Shown here: piece by piece, positions 33,641-41,565 of the stretch
Layout of the letters: each line of letters begins with the position of its first letter
Position numbering within the stretch: position 1 is the stretch's first letter
NCBI GenBank assembly: GCA_938036345.1
Contig: CALHPJ010000013.1
Coordinates: forward strand, 62,001 to 126,000
Direction of reading: 5' to 3'
Source of the DNA: an uncultured Thermofilaceae archaeon
GTDB lineage: Archaea; Thermoproteota; Thermoprotei; Thermofilales; Thermofilaceae
Length of the DNA stretch: 64,000 bases
The notes under the pieces: generated by a model
What the model saw: only the letters and a program-made list of their open reading frames with translations
Told to the model about the DNA's origin: nothing
Database searches by the model: none
Translations under genes and position numbers: made by a program

Positions 33641-34738
33641 ATGAGCACTCCGATAACTGTGCCTACCCCTAGGGAGCGCTGCTACAGGGCCGTTAAAAGG
33701 GAGGAAGTAGATATGGTTCCGCTTAGCATCTGGATTGAGTCGCCGGAGCCTTTCAGAGGGTTTTCATCAGCCCTGGGCGTGAACGATGTGGAGCGTCTGC
33801 TGAGGAGGTTGCGCATCGACTACCGGGGGTTTCTACCTAACATTAGCTGGCTTGGGATAAGGTTGGTGAGCTCGAGGGAGGGCTGGTTCACAGATAGCGG
33901 GGGTAAGCGCTTATACAGGGACGTGTTCGGCGTTGTGTATGGGTTTTCGAGCGACGGTCGGACTAGCATGCACGTCGAGCACCCGCTGGAGCTTATGGAG
34001 GTCCGCGAGTACGAGTTCCCCGAACTCAGAGAGGAGGATGTGGGGGAGGTCGAGAAGCTCAGGCGGAGCTTCGAGGATTACTGCGTCGTCGGCTACGCGC
34101 TCCAGCCCTTCGAGACGGCGTGCGCGCTCTTCGGCTACAGCAGGATCTTCCGGTTAATGCTGCTGGAGCCGTGGAAGGTTGAGTTCGTGCTCGACAAGCT
34201 TTTCAGCATCGCGGAGCGGCAGGCCGCTCTGCTGGCCGAGGCGGGGGTAGACCAAGTTTACAGCGGAGACGACGTGGGTACGCAAACCACGATGATGATC
34301 TCCCCCGAGCTGTGGAGGCGGTTCCTGAAACCGCGCTACGGGAAGCTGGCAAGAGCGATACACAAGCATGGCGCGTTCTTCCATTTCCATAGCGATGGGT
34401 GGATCGAACCAATAATCCAGGACTTGATAGAGATCGGGGTAGACGTGCTAGAGCCCTTGCAGCCCGAGGCTATGGACATCGCGAGCGTGAAAAGGCTTTA
34501 CGGCGATCGGTTAAGCTTTGAAGGAGGCATCGGCGTGCAGAGGTTACCCAGGATGTCGCCAAGCGAGGTGGTGGCTGAGGTAAAGCGCGCGCTCGAGGTG
34601 ATGGGGCCAACGGGCTACACTCTGAGGCCGAGCCACACTATACTGCCCGGCACCCCCTTGGAGAACATAATCGCGTTGTACGACGCGGCCAATAAGTACC
34701 GGAGGGTTAACGTTAGCTCTTCAGCAGGCTTCCCATAA
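33641..34738 (+). CDS. Uroporphyrinogen decarboxylase-like family protein (copy 1)
   Basis: 365 residues, a full UroD/MtaA-type TIM barrel: YCVVGYALQPFETACALFGY, QVYSGDDVGTQTTMMISPELWRRFLKPRY, FFHFHSDGWIEPIIQDLIEIGVDVLEPLQPEAM and RPSHTILPGTPLENIIALY. The N-terminal substrate Arg motif of true UroD is absent. The metal-binding H-x-C of corrinoid methyltransferases is HSD here, so it is neither standard UroD nor MtaA. No corrinoid protein is nearby. It is similar to the protein at 59487-60587. An SDR overlaps its 3' end convergently. Substrate unknown. Confidence 0.83.
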   Translation: MSTPITVPTPRERCYRAVKREEVDMVPLSIWIESPEPFRGFSSALGVNDVERLLRRLRIDYRGFLPNISWLGIRLVSSREGWFTDSGGKRLYRDVFGVVYGFSSDGRTSMHVEHPLELMEVREYEFPELREEDVGEVEKLRRSFEDYCVVGYALQPFETACALFGYSRIFRLMLLEPWKVEFVLDKLFSIAERQAALLAEAGVDQVYSGDDVGTQTTMMISPELWRRFLKPRYGKLARAIHKHGAFFHFHSDGWIEPIIQDLIEIGVDVLEPLQPEAMDIASVKRLYGDRLSFEGGIGVQRLPRMSPSEVVAEVKRALEVMGPTGYTLRPSHTILPGTPLENIIALYDAANKYRRVNVSSSAGFP

Positions 34739-35618
34739 TTTCCTTAACCTTCATCCGTACCCCTGAATCCGCTGTGAGAGCCAGCCTCAGGAGCTCGGCG
34801 AAGCCGGAGTCGCCCGTTAGCGTGACAATGGCGTCTGCAACTACGGCGTCGTCCAAGTATAACATTTTCACCGTCATCCCTCCGTCGACGACAAAGTTTA
34901 CACCTGTGATCCAGCTAGCCTCATCCGAAGCCAGGAAGGCTACGAGTGCCGCGATATCCTCAGGCTTGCCCACTCTACCGGCTAGGTGCTGCTCGTGGTC
35001 TAGCCTAGTGAGCGCAGGCTCCCTTGGCGGGATCTGCCAGCGGCTGGTGTCAACCCACCCGGGCGAGACAGCTACAACCCTTATCCTGTGCTTAGCCAAG
35101 CTCGCTGCCAGGGAGTGGGTCAAAGCCAGCAAACCGCCCTTCGATGCGGAGTAGGGTTCAGTATTCGGCTCCGATTGCAGCGCCCGGGTGCTCGCAATGT
35201 TGATTATCACCCCGCCCCCGAGCCCCGCCATTACCTTAGCGGCGTGCTTTGAGAAAAGGTATGGGCCAGTCAAGTTAACTGAGATAACCCTCTCCCACTC
35301 CTCTAATTTCTGCTCGAAAAGCGGCTTCCCCGAGAAGCCTATGCCGGCGTTATTCACCAGGATATCGACGCGCCCGAAAGTCTCCACGGCGGTTTTGACG
35401 CACCGGCTAACGTCGAGTTCCCTGGCCACATCCCCGTGCACGTAGATCCCCTCAACCCCTTCACTCGTGAGCATTTCCAGCCTCTTCATACCGGCGTCCG
35501 CGTCTAAGTCGAAGACAACTACTTTAGCTCCCTCCGACCCAAACCTGTGGGCGATCGCAGCTCCAATCCCCCTAGCCCCTCCAGTCACTATAGCTACCTT
35601 GTTCTCGAACCTTTTCAC
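34713..35618 (-). CDS. Short-chain dehydrogenase/reductase with C-terminal extension
   Basis: 301 residues from GTG. IVTGGARGIGAAIAHRFG (TGxxxGxG), NNAGIGFS, IINIASTRALQ (Ser) and YSASKGGLLALTHSL (YxxxK) are the SDR motifs. An Asp at the end of the second strand (VVVFDLDAD) suggests NAD preference. After the usual roughly 250 residues a 45-residue helical tail follows, ending KEIMGSLLKS. Role likely in sugar or alcohol oxidation; it overlaps the end of the UroD-like gene by 26 bp. Confidence 0.88.
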   Translation of the reverse strand: MKRFENKVAIVTGGARGIGAAIAHRFGSEGAKVVVFDLDADAGMKRLEMLTSEGVEGIYVHGDVARELDVSRCVKTAVETFGRVDILVNNAGIGFSGKPLFEQKLEEWERVISVNLTGPYLFSKHAAKVMAGLGGGVIINIASTRALQSEPNTEPYSASKGGLLALTHSLAASLAKHRIRVVAVSPGWVDTSRWQIPPREPALTRLDHEQHLAGRVGKPEDIAALVAFLASDEASWITGVNFVVDGGMTVKMLYLDDAVVADAIVTLTGDSGFAELLRLALTADSGVRMKVKEIMGSLLKS

Positions 35619-35680
35619 ACAGGGAAGCTTTTAGGTGCCTTAACAGCTTTTCCATGCTGCCTTAGCACTGATTGAGCGAT

Positions 35681-36376
35681 CTACGCTGACTCTATACTTC
35701 CCAAAAGTTTCCTCTTAAGCTTTTCATACTCCTCTACGGCGCCCTCATCTAACAGTCTCTTTAACCTCTCGAGTTCATCTAGGGTACCCATAGGCTGAGC
35801 CTGCGCAGGCTCAACTTTACTGGCTATTCTCTCCACACGATGTAGCTATTTTCTGTTGCTGGAGAACCTCTCCCCCTTCAGCGAGCTTCTCAGCGATTAT
35901 TGCCCTAGCTTGCTTGGGCGAATGCGCATCCCAGAGCGTGTCCTCCCCCCCGACCACTCTGGGTCGAGCCCGGCCAGCGGTAACACCTACCCTAGCTTCC
36001 ACACCACTGTAGGCGTAAGCGACGAGGCCCGTGGACGCAACGAACACTACGGATCCGCAGTTAAAAGCTCTATGCTATAAGGCCTTGGAAGACGTGGACA
36101 TCTCCAACTGGTCAAAGGTTGCTTCTCTGGAGTAACTACCGAAGACCCACTCTTGCTCAATCCTAACCGAGTCATCTGTAACGTAATAGGTGAAAGACGA
36201 CTTATAGTGTAGTAGAGCGGGAAAGGAGTGGCCCAACTTGGGGGCCAAGCCAGGAAGGTATATGGCAGCGCGGCAAACAAAGAGAGTAAAGACAGCGTAA
36301 ATACGGTGAATGAAATTGCGGCTTTCACAGCAGTCTTCCTCACGTAAGGCTTCCCTGTCCAAGTGATCTGTGGCAA
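35681..36376 (-). pseudogene. Frame-disrupted gene for a bacterial-PH-like membrane protein with C-terminal SHOCT domain
   Basis: Three pieces on the minus strand join into one protein in different frames. From TTG 36376 a two-helix region (KAAISFTVFTLSLLSLFAALPYTFLAWPPSW). In the next frame a bPH-like beta domain: FTYYVTDDSVRIEQEWVFGS, interrupted by a TAG at 36075-36077, then going on in the same frame as VVFVASTGLVAYAYSGVEAR and LWDAHSPKQARAIIAEKLAEGG. In a third frame, from about 35842, a SHOCT-like end: GTLDELERLKRLLDEGAVEE, then YEKLKRKLLG, stop at 35681. Two frameshifts plus one stop argue for decay. Sequencing error could explain only part of this. Confidence 0.65.
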
Positions 36377-36511
36377 GGTAATCCTGCCTCAAATTGCCTG
36401 GCTAAGAATAAGTTTTCGGACGCAGGAAAAAGGTCTGATAATATTTCTTCAGCGACGGTAACCTACAGCTAAGTAGGCTAAACCAATATATTTTCCCGCA
36501 TGTTGCTTAAC

Positions 36512-36576
36512 CGGAGTGATGAGCGCTGGAACTTTCGACTCCAAGCGGGGATGAGAGAGGCTAGGAAAGCTGACCT
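36512..36576 (+). ncRNA. Candidate C/D box guide RNA
   Basis: GTGATGA (36517-36523) fits a C box, a degenerate C' GGATGAG lies at 36549-36555 and CTGA (36570-36573) fits a D box, 57 nt from C to D; about 12-14 nt of guide-like sequence precede D. A TATA box (ATATATTTT, about 36486-36494) is 25 nt before 36514. D' is weak (TCGA) and the D'-C' spacing is long, so this is only a candidate. It may instead be the leader of the oxidoreductase gene at 36630. Confidence 0.3.
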
Positions 36577-36629
36577 CTATTTCTCCAGGCCGCGCTACCG
36601 TTATCTACCTTGTCCCTCACTCTGAAGCT

Positions 36630-37637
36630 ATGGGAATTAAGATCGGCATAGTAGGCTTGGGGAACCAGGGTATCCTTCACGTGGAAGCGCTGAAGAGCAT
36701 ACCGGGCGCTGAGCTTGTAGCTGTAGCCGATGTCAACACCGAGAGGGCTAAAAGCGTCGCCTACGAGTACAAAATCCCAAGGTACTACAGCAGCGCCAGG
36801 GAGCTGTGCGAATACCCCGAGGTCGAGGCGGTTATCGTAGCTACGCCCGATCACCTGCACCTCGAACCCGTGCTGGAGGCGCTGAAAGCCGGGAAACACG
36901 TGCTCGTTGAAAAGCCTATGGCCGCCAGGTCCGGCGAAGCCGAGCTTATGCGCGCCGAGTCTAGGCGCAGGGACCTCATCCTGATGGTGAATTTCGAGAA
37001 CCGCTTCAACCCGCCGTTTGCATACGTTAAGGAGCTCCTGGAGAGGGGCGATATCGGCTCACCCCTGTACGCGTACATTAGGCTGAGCGATACCGTATAT
37101 GTGCCTAGGAGAATGCTCCCCTGGGCGTCTCAGACCAGCGTCGCGCACTTCCTGATGAGCCACACGGCGGACCTCGCGTGCTGGTATTTCGGTAGGAGGG
37201 TGCGGGAAGTCTACGCTGCAAGTGTGAGCAAAGTCCTATCGGATCTAGGCACCCCGGACGCCGTAGGCGCTCTGCTCAAATTCGAGGGAGGGGGATTCGC
37301 TACCCTGGAAAGCGGGTGGGTGCTGCCCGAATCCTCCCCCTCGGTGTTCGACTTCAAGCTGGAGCTTGTGGGCAGCGAGGGCGCGGTTCACGTAAACACG
37401 GAGTGGGAAGGGCTGGCAATCGCGTCCAAGGGTAAGTTAGTGTACCCGCATATGGCCAAACTATACAGGCTTCGGGGAACAGTAACTGGATTCCTCCGCG
37501 AAGTTGATAGGCACTTCGTCGAGTGCGTATCGGGCCGGGCGACTCCCTTGATTAAAGTAGAAGAGGGGGTTGAAAACACACGGATAATAGAGGCCATAGT
37601 TAGATCGAGCCTTGAAGGGAGAGCGATTAAACTGTGA
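36630..37637 (+). CDS. Gfo/Idh/MocA family oxidoreductase (copy 1)
   Basis: 335 residues. KIGIVGLGNQGILHVEALK is the Rossmann GxGxxG start; AVIVATPDHLHLEPVLEALKAGKHVLVEKPMA contains the EKP motif of the family. The C-terminal alpha/beta domain carries SHTADLACWYFGRRVREVYA, with the His-x-x-x-Asp pattern of the catalytic region. Members oxidise or epimerise cyclic sugars and inositols with NAD(P). The downstream gene starts at GTG overlapping the stop (GTGA). It lies near a UroD-like gene, as do copies 2 and 3. Confidence 0.9.
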   Translation: MGIKIGIVGLGNQGILHVEALKSIPGAELVAVADVNTERAKSVAYEYKIPRYYSSARELCEYPEVEAVIVATPDHLHLEPVLEALKAGKHVLVEKPMAARSGEAELMRAESRRRDLILMVNFENRFNPPFAYVKELLERGDIGSPLYAYIRLSDTVYVPRRMLPWASQTSVAHFLMSHTADLACWYFGRRVREVYAASVSKVLSDLGTPDAVGALLKFEGGGFATLESGWVLPESSPSVFDFKLELVGSEGAVHVNTEWEGLAIASKGKLVYPHMAKLYRLRGTVTGFLREVDRHFVECVSGRATPLIKVEEGVENTRIIEAIVRSSLEGRAIKL

Positions 37638-38137
37638 AACTTGAGGAGATACTGTTGAACGCACTGAGCCTAAGGGGGGTGCTTAAGGTTAGGGAGCTGA
37701 GCTGCGAGGAGAGAAGCAGGGTTAGAGAGCTTGAGGCAAACTACTCCCGATGCGGGGGTCCTTTTGGTAAACCAGTTAACATCGGTGTAGAGGAATGCCT
37801 GAAGAGGGGAAACGTTTTCGCTGCGCTCACGTCCCCGGACTTCAAATGGCCTCCCGGACCCTACGCAGTCCTAAAAGTTGGCGAAAGGGAAATCGGGTTT
37901 ATCACCGAGCGGGGGTTGGAAGTTAGGCGCGATGCCCTAAGGGGTTCTAGGGGCGAGCACGTGGTTACCGTGCTACCCTTAAGGTTACCCGAGCTGGATT
38001 CGATTGCCGACAACTGCGTAGTCGCGTCGCCGTCACCCCCCGTCCACAGTTACTTACTGCGGTTGCTGGGGGGAACAGGCCTAAACGGCACACTTCTCAT
38101 AGGTTTCGATAGACTGAGAACTCGCGGGTCAGAGTGA
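37634..38137 (+). CDS. Unrecognised protein coupled to the Gfo/Idh/MocA gene
   Basis: 167 residues from GTG overlapping the previous stop by 4 bp. I do not recognise the family. LSCEERSRVRELEANYSRCGGPFGKPVNIGVEECL and DFKWPPGPYAVLKVGEREIGFITERGLEVRRDALRG suggest an alpha/beta protein; SPSPPVHSYLLRLLGG lies near the end. Four Cys are present but no clear metal motif. No signal or membrane segment. Its coupling to the oxidoreductase suggests a shared pathway. Confidence 0.6.
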   Translation: MKLEEILLNALSLRGVLKVRELSCEERSRVRELEANYSRCGGPFGKPVNIGVEECLKRGNVFAALTSPDFKWPPGPYAVLKVGEREIGFITERGLEVRRDALRGSRGEHVVTVLPLRLPELDSIADNCVVASPSPPVHSYLLRLLGGTGLNGTLLIGFDRLRTRGSE

Positions 38138-38210
38138 CTTGTAAATACTTTATGTAGATTTTATAGGGATAGCATAGTTTTTAAAGGGTTCTTTGAGGAC
38201 TTAGCGAAAG

Positions 38211-39260
38211 GTGATCTGGGTGGAGGCAGGGGAAGTGGTGCGCAGGGTGCAGGTGATCGGCAAATCGACCTATGTTGTATCGCTCCCCAAGGGCTGGGCT
38301 AGGCGGGTTGGCCTCCAGCAGGGTGTACCAGTCTCCATCTCGCTCGAGCCGGATGGGTCGCTGAGAATTCTCCCACCCACCTTCCAAAGAGCGAAGAAAC
38401 CCATGATAAAGCTGAGCGTGAAGGAGGATACGAGCAAAGATTCGCTCGTAAGGGAGCTTATGGCTCGCTACCTAGCCGGCTACAAGATCATTGAAATCTC
38501 CTTCCCCCACGACGCTGTCGAGTACAGGGAAATCGTGCGGAAGATAGTAGCCAACAAAATGATCGGGGTCGAACTCCTCGAGGAAAACGAGCACACGATA
38601 GTTCTCCAAGTGCTGGTTAATGTGGAAGAGCTCCCGGTCAACGTGGTGATCCAGAGAATGGGGCAGATCGCGGGCGGCATGATCAGCGACTCGATGGAGG
38701 GCTTATTCTCCAGCGATATTAAGCTGCTGAGGGATGTAGTTGAGCGCGACGACTTTGTGGATAAGCTGCACCTATACCTCCTCAGGCAGCTAAACGCCAG
38801 CGTCAGAGGATTTGTCGGTATAAAGGAGATCGGGTTGAGAAGCCTTGAAGAGGCGATAGAGTACGCTATCGCTGGGAAAAGCATCGAAAGAGCCGCTGAC
38901 CATGCGCAGAAGATAGCGACCAACGCCGAGTCGCTAATTGAAGCTCACGTGTCAATTAAGGGCCTCGAAAACGAGCTAGACCTAATGACGAAGCTGGCCA
39001 AGGAGGTTTTCACCAACTCAATACGCTGCTTCACATCTAGGGATCGCGCTAGGGCCCTATCCCTGCTAGACGAGTACCCACCGAAGCTGGTCGAGGCTGA
39101 GCGCCGATTCGTAGGCAAGATACTCGAAGAGCCCTGCGACGCCAGGCGGCACATGATTATAAGGCTCATCGCGGATAGCTTGAGAAGGGTTTGTGACTAT
39201 TCGATGGATATACTTGAGGCTACGGTCGATCTTTCTCTGGAGGGGTTTGCGGAAGCTTAG
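38211..39260 (+). CDS. AbrB-PhoU fusion, phosphate-uptake-type regulator
   Basis: 349 residues. Residues about 10-55 are an AbrB/SpoVT-like swapped-hairpin DNA-binding domain (VVRRVQVIGKSTYVVSLPKGWARRVGLQQG). After it come two PhoU helical bundles (about 100-340): VIQRMGQIAGGMISDSMEGL and ERAADHAQKIATNAESLIEA carry the E/D-rich metal motifs. Archaeal members are thought to control phosphate transport, but no pst genes are nearby. A TATA (TTTTTAAAG, about 38178-38186) lies about 30 nt before the GTG at 38211. Internal GTGs (38220, 38235) are alternatives. Confidence 0.87.
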   Translation: MIWVEAGEVVRRVQVIGKSTYVVSLPKGWARRVGLQQGVPVSISLEPDGSLRILPPTFQRAKKPMIKLSVKEDTSKDSLVRELMARYLAGYKIIEISFPHDAVEYREIVRKIVANKMIGVELLEENEHTIVLQVLVNVEELPVNVVIQRMGQIAGGMISDSMEGLFSSDIKLLRDVVERDDFVDKLHLYLLRQLNASVRGFVGIKEIGLRSLEEAIEYAIAGKSIERAADHAQKIATNAESLIEAHVSIKGLENELDLMTKLAKEVFTNSIRCFTSRDRARALSLLDEYPPKLVEAERRFVGKILEEPCDARRHMIIRLIADSLRRVCDYSMDILEATVDLSLEGFAEA

Positions 39261-39297
39261 CCGAAGCCCGCATAGAGGTGGCAGGGGGTAAGGGCTT

Positions 39298-39537
39298 ATG
39301 GGCGAGTTGAAAAGGTGCCCTGAATGCGGAGCTCTCTTCTACTACGATAGAGACTTGCAAGCCCACATAGACTCGTGGCACACGCCAGGGGGCCCCTACT
39401 ACCTGGTCTGCCCGAAGTGCTGGAAGAAATTTGAGAGCAAGGCATCCCTAATAGAGCATCTACGTAAACACCCGGAGGAGGAAACGCAAGAAAAGTTGGA
39501 ACTCTACGAAGAGGAGGAGGAAGAAGAGGAAGACTAG
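39298..39537 (+). CDS. Two-finger C2H2 zinc-finger protein with acidic tail
   Basis: 79 residues. Two C2H2-like fingers: CPECGALFYYDRDLQAHIDSWH and CPKCWKKFESKASLIEHLRKH, both C-x2-C-x12-H-x3-5-H. The C-terminus is a run of Glu with YEEEEEEEED. Small archaeal C2H2 proteins are rare relative to eukaryotes; they may bind nucleic acid or another protein. 38 bp after the AbrB-PhoU gene, same strand. Confidence 0.8.
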   Translation: MGELKRCPECGALFYYDRDLQAHIDSWHTPGGPYYLVCPKCWKKFESKASLIEHLRKHPEEETQEKLELYEEEEEEEED

Positions 39538-39579
39538 CAGTCCCGGTGTTAACGGGAGGCGGTGCGAGGCCTTACCAAC

Positions 39580-40119
39580 CTAGCTCCTAGCCATCCTGAA
39601 CGCGCCCACTCCGTAGAAGCCGCGACCCCAGTTATGGAGCGGGAGATTTATTTTCTTGAAATCCCAGCCTTCCCGGTCATTGAAGACCCTCTCATCAGCC
39701 CTCGCGGTTAGGACCTCGCCGATGAAAATTGTCACATCTTCAGCTTTCACCTTGCTGTGCACTTTGCACTCGAGCACGCCCACGGCTCCCTCCACAACCG
39801 GTGCTGAGACTCTCTCCCCTTTAACCACTTTCACCAGCTCAGTTTTATCCTCTTTACGGCCGCTCACCCTTCCAACGTAGTAGAGCTGATCCAGCATCTC
39901 CATGGGCACCACGTTCACCGTGAACTCGCCGAAGGTTTCGATTAACTCGTGAGTAAGGCTGTCGACACCTATCGACACGGCTACCAGCGGGGGCTCCTCG
40001 GCTGCCGGGACGACCCACGAGGCAGCCATGAGGTTCACTCGCTCGCCGAACTTCCCGCTCCCTATGATGTAAGCGGGCCTAGGGTGGAGCAACAGGTAGA
40101 ATTTTTTAACTTCCCTCAT
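39580..40119 (-). CDS. Flavin reductase-like (FMN-binding split barrel) protein
   Basis: 179 residues from ATG 40119. RPAYIIGSGKFGERVNLMAASWVVPAAEEPPLVAVSIG is the FMN-binding split-barrel N-terminus; GEFTVNVVPMEMLDQLYYVG and KLVKVVKGERVSAPVVEGAVGVLECKV continue it. The family reduces FMN or binds it for other enzymes. A TATA (40143-40150) lies 27 nt before 40119, so that start is chosen over the open extension to 40161. Confidence 0.87.
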   Translation of the reverse strand: MREVKKFYLLLHPRPAYIIGSGKFGERVNLMAASWVVPAAEEPPLVAVSIGVDSLTHELIETFGEFTVNVVPMEMLDQLYYVGRVSGRKEDKTELVKVVKGERVSAPVVEGAVGVLECKVHSKVKAEDVTIFIGEVLTARADERVFNDREGWDFKKINLPLHNWGRGFYGVGAFRMARS

Positions 40120-40142
40120 AAGGTGAGCTGCGAGAAACCGGG

Positions 40143-40150
40143 AAATAAAT
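40143..40150 (-). promoter_or_regulatory. TATA element of the flavin reductase-like gene
   Basis: ATTTATTT on the minus strand, 27 nt before ATG 40119; supports a leaderless start. Confidence 0.45.
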
Positions 40151-40191
40151 CCTTCCGGCACCGGGAAGCCCAGCTAGGCTGTGCAGCAGGC

Positions 40192-41274
40192 TTAAATCTG
40201 GAACTTGATTAGTCCGCTGAAGTAGAGGAGGGCTGAAAACACCATAATAAGGCCTAGCAGTTTCTCGAAGCCCCTGAGAGCCCGCCGCCTAATAGCTAGG
40301 CCCCGGGTCTTCCTCATCGCGAGCGATAAGGTGTAAAGCATGGCAGAGAAGCCAAGGGCGAAGAGCACTGTAGAAAGGTAGACGAAAACCGGCTCGGCTA
40401 TAACGGCTGCAGCGGCGAGAGCGGCCCCGGCCATGGGGGCTAAACAGGGTCCCCAAAGGAATACGCTCAACCCGCCGAGGACGAAGCTGCTCTTGCTGCG
40501 CGCCATCCCCGCAAGCCTATTTGTTAGCAGGCCTAGTGAAGCTGAGAGCAGCTTATTCGCCTTATCCACCGCTAAAGCCAGGCCGGATAAGAGCAGGAGA
40601 ATGTAAGCAGCCGGTTCGATGGCACTTCTAGCAAGTAATAGGAAGCCGCTGGCTATCGCGCCCAGGGTGCTGTAGGTGAGCATAAAACCCAGCGAAAAGA
40701 GGAGTATCCCCCTCCGACCGCTTTTTGATGAGATGGCGTAGACTACCGGTAACATCGGGAGAATGCATGGTGTAAGGGGCGTAGCTAACCCTAAGGTCAA
40801 GGAAGCTAGCGCGCTTAGAACTACTGATTCGCGCGAAGCAGGGTTTTTGCTTTCACTGCCGTCGCTGGCTGGCTTGACCACGCTCAAAACCCTCTGGAGT
40901 ATTGCGAGGAAGCTCTCCGGGTCCCTATAGCCCGCGACCCTTCCAATCAAGCTGCCGTTGGGGTAGAGGAACACGTGGAAGGGGGTTCCGGGAACGCTGT
41001 ACCTCGAAGCCAGGTCAGGCCGCTCCGCGACGTTTACCCGCGTAGCTACGAAGTGCGTGTTCAGCACCTCTATTACGCTTTGGTTGGAAAGGGTGTTCTC
41101 CATCATGCCACAGTACGGACATTCATTGGAGAAAAAGTAGATGTATACGGGCTTCCCATCTTTAGCGGCTAAGTTAAGCGCCTCCCCGTAGGTCACCCAT
41201 CTAACGGGCTGCGTGAAGGAGGCTGGTAGAGATATAAGTAGCGCGAGCGATGCAAGCAGCAGTTTAAGCCTCAC
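40192..41274 (-). CDS. Thioredoxin-CcdA fusion redox membrane protein (third copy, DsbD-like)
   Basis: 360 residues. The signal peptide (1-22) precedes a thioredoxin domain with FFSNECPYCGMMENTLSN (CPYC) and the cis-Pro segment SVPGTPFHVFLYPNG. The membrane part has LATPLTPCILPMLPVVYA and FLWGPCLAPMAGAALA, the two Cys-Pro sites of CcdA/DsbD. The domain order equals the tandem pair at 19205-21663 but the sequence is distinct. A TATA-like element at 41297-41306 is 28 nt before the GTG. Confidence 0.88.
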   Translation of the reverse strand: MRLKLLLASLALLISLPASFTQPVRWVTYGEALNLAAKDGKPVYIYFFSNECPYCGMMENTLSNQSVIEVLNTHFVATRVNVAERPDLASRYSVPGTPFHVFLYPNGSLIGRVAGYRDPESFLAILQRVLSVVKPASDGSESKNPASRESVVLSALASLTLGLATPLTPCILPMLPVVYAISSKSGRRGILLFSLGFMLTYSTLGAIASGFLLLARSAIEPAAYILLLLSGLALAVDKANKLLSASLGLLTNRLAGMARSKSSFVLGGLSVFLWGPCLAPMAGAALAAAAVIAEPVFVYLSTVLFALGFSAMLYTLSLAMRKTRGLAIRRRALRGFEKLLGLIMVFSALLYFSGLIKFQI

Positions 41275-41296
41275 AGGGGAGGGGGCGCTCCATCGA

Positions 41297-41306
41297 CGTT
41301 TTATGC
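41297..41306 (-). promoter_or_regulatory. TATA-like element of the third thioredoxin-CcdA gene
   Basis: GCATAAAACG on the minus strand, 28 nt before the GTG at 41274. The rest of 41275-41565 shows no gene on either strand. Confidence 0.4.
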
Positions 41307-41565
41307 TTTACTTAGGGTTGGCAGCTTGTGTTCCATGCAGAGCAAAAGGTTGAAGGAGAGCATTTTGCTGATGCCTAAGCTCGCCAAGTCCCAGCAGTTT
41401 CATGCGCGATGCGCCGCGGCGGCCTGAAGAGGGGTGCAGCCCCGTGCATGTTCCCAGGGAAACAGTCGGACCTTGAGCCGGTTGCAGACCCGCTCTACAC
41501 CTCCAGGCAGCGCGTGCTTCCGCTAACGGGGAAAACGCTAAAAGTGGGGCTTCGGTGGGAAAGCC

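Noticed and set aside
33641-34738. True uroporphyrinogen decarboxylase of heme synthesis
   Set aside because: The N-terminal Arg-rich substrate motif is missing and no other heme gene is nearby.
36047-36392. Two separate small membrane proteins in overlapping frames
   Set aside because: Each carries only one part of a single bPH-like protein, so a broken gene explains them better.
41275-41565. A structured RNA in the gap before the nucleoside phosphorylase
   Set aside because: Only a promoter-like element for the minus-strand gene is convincing; C/D-like TGATG near 41370 lacks a matching D box at the right distance.
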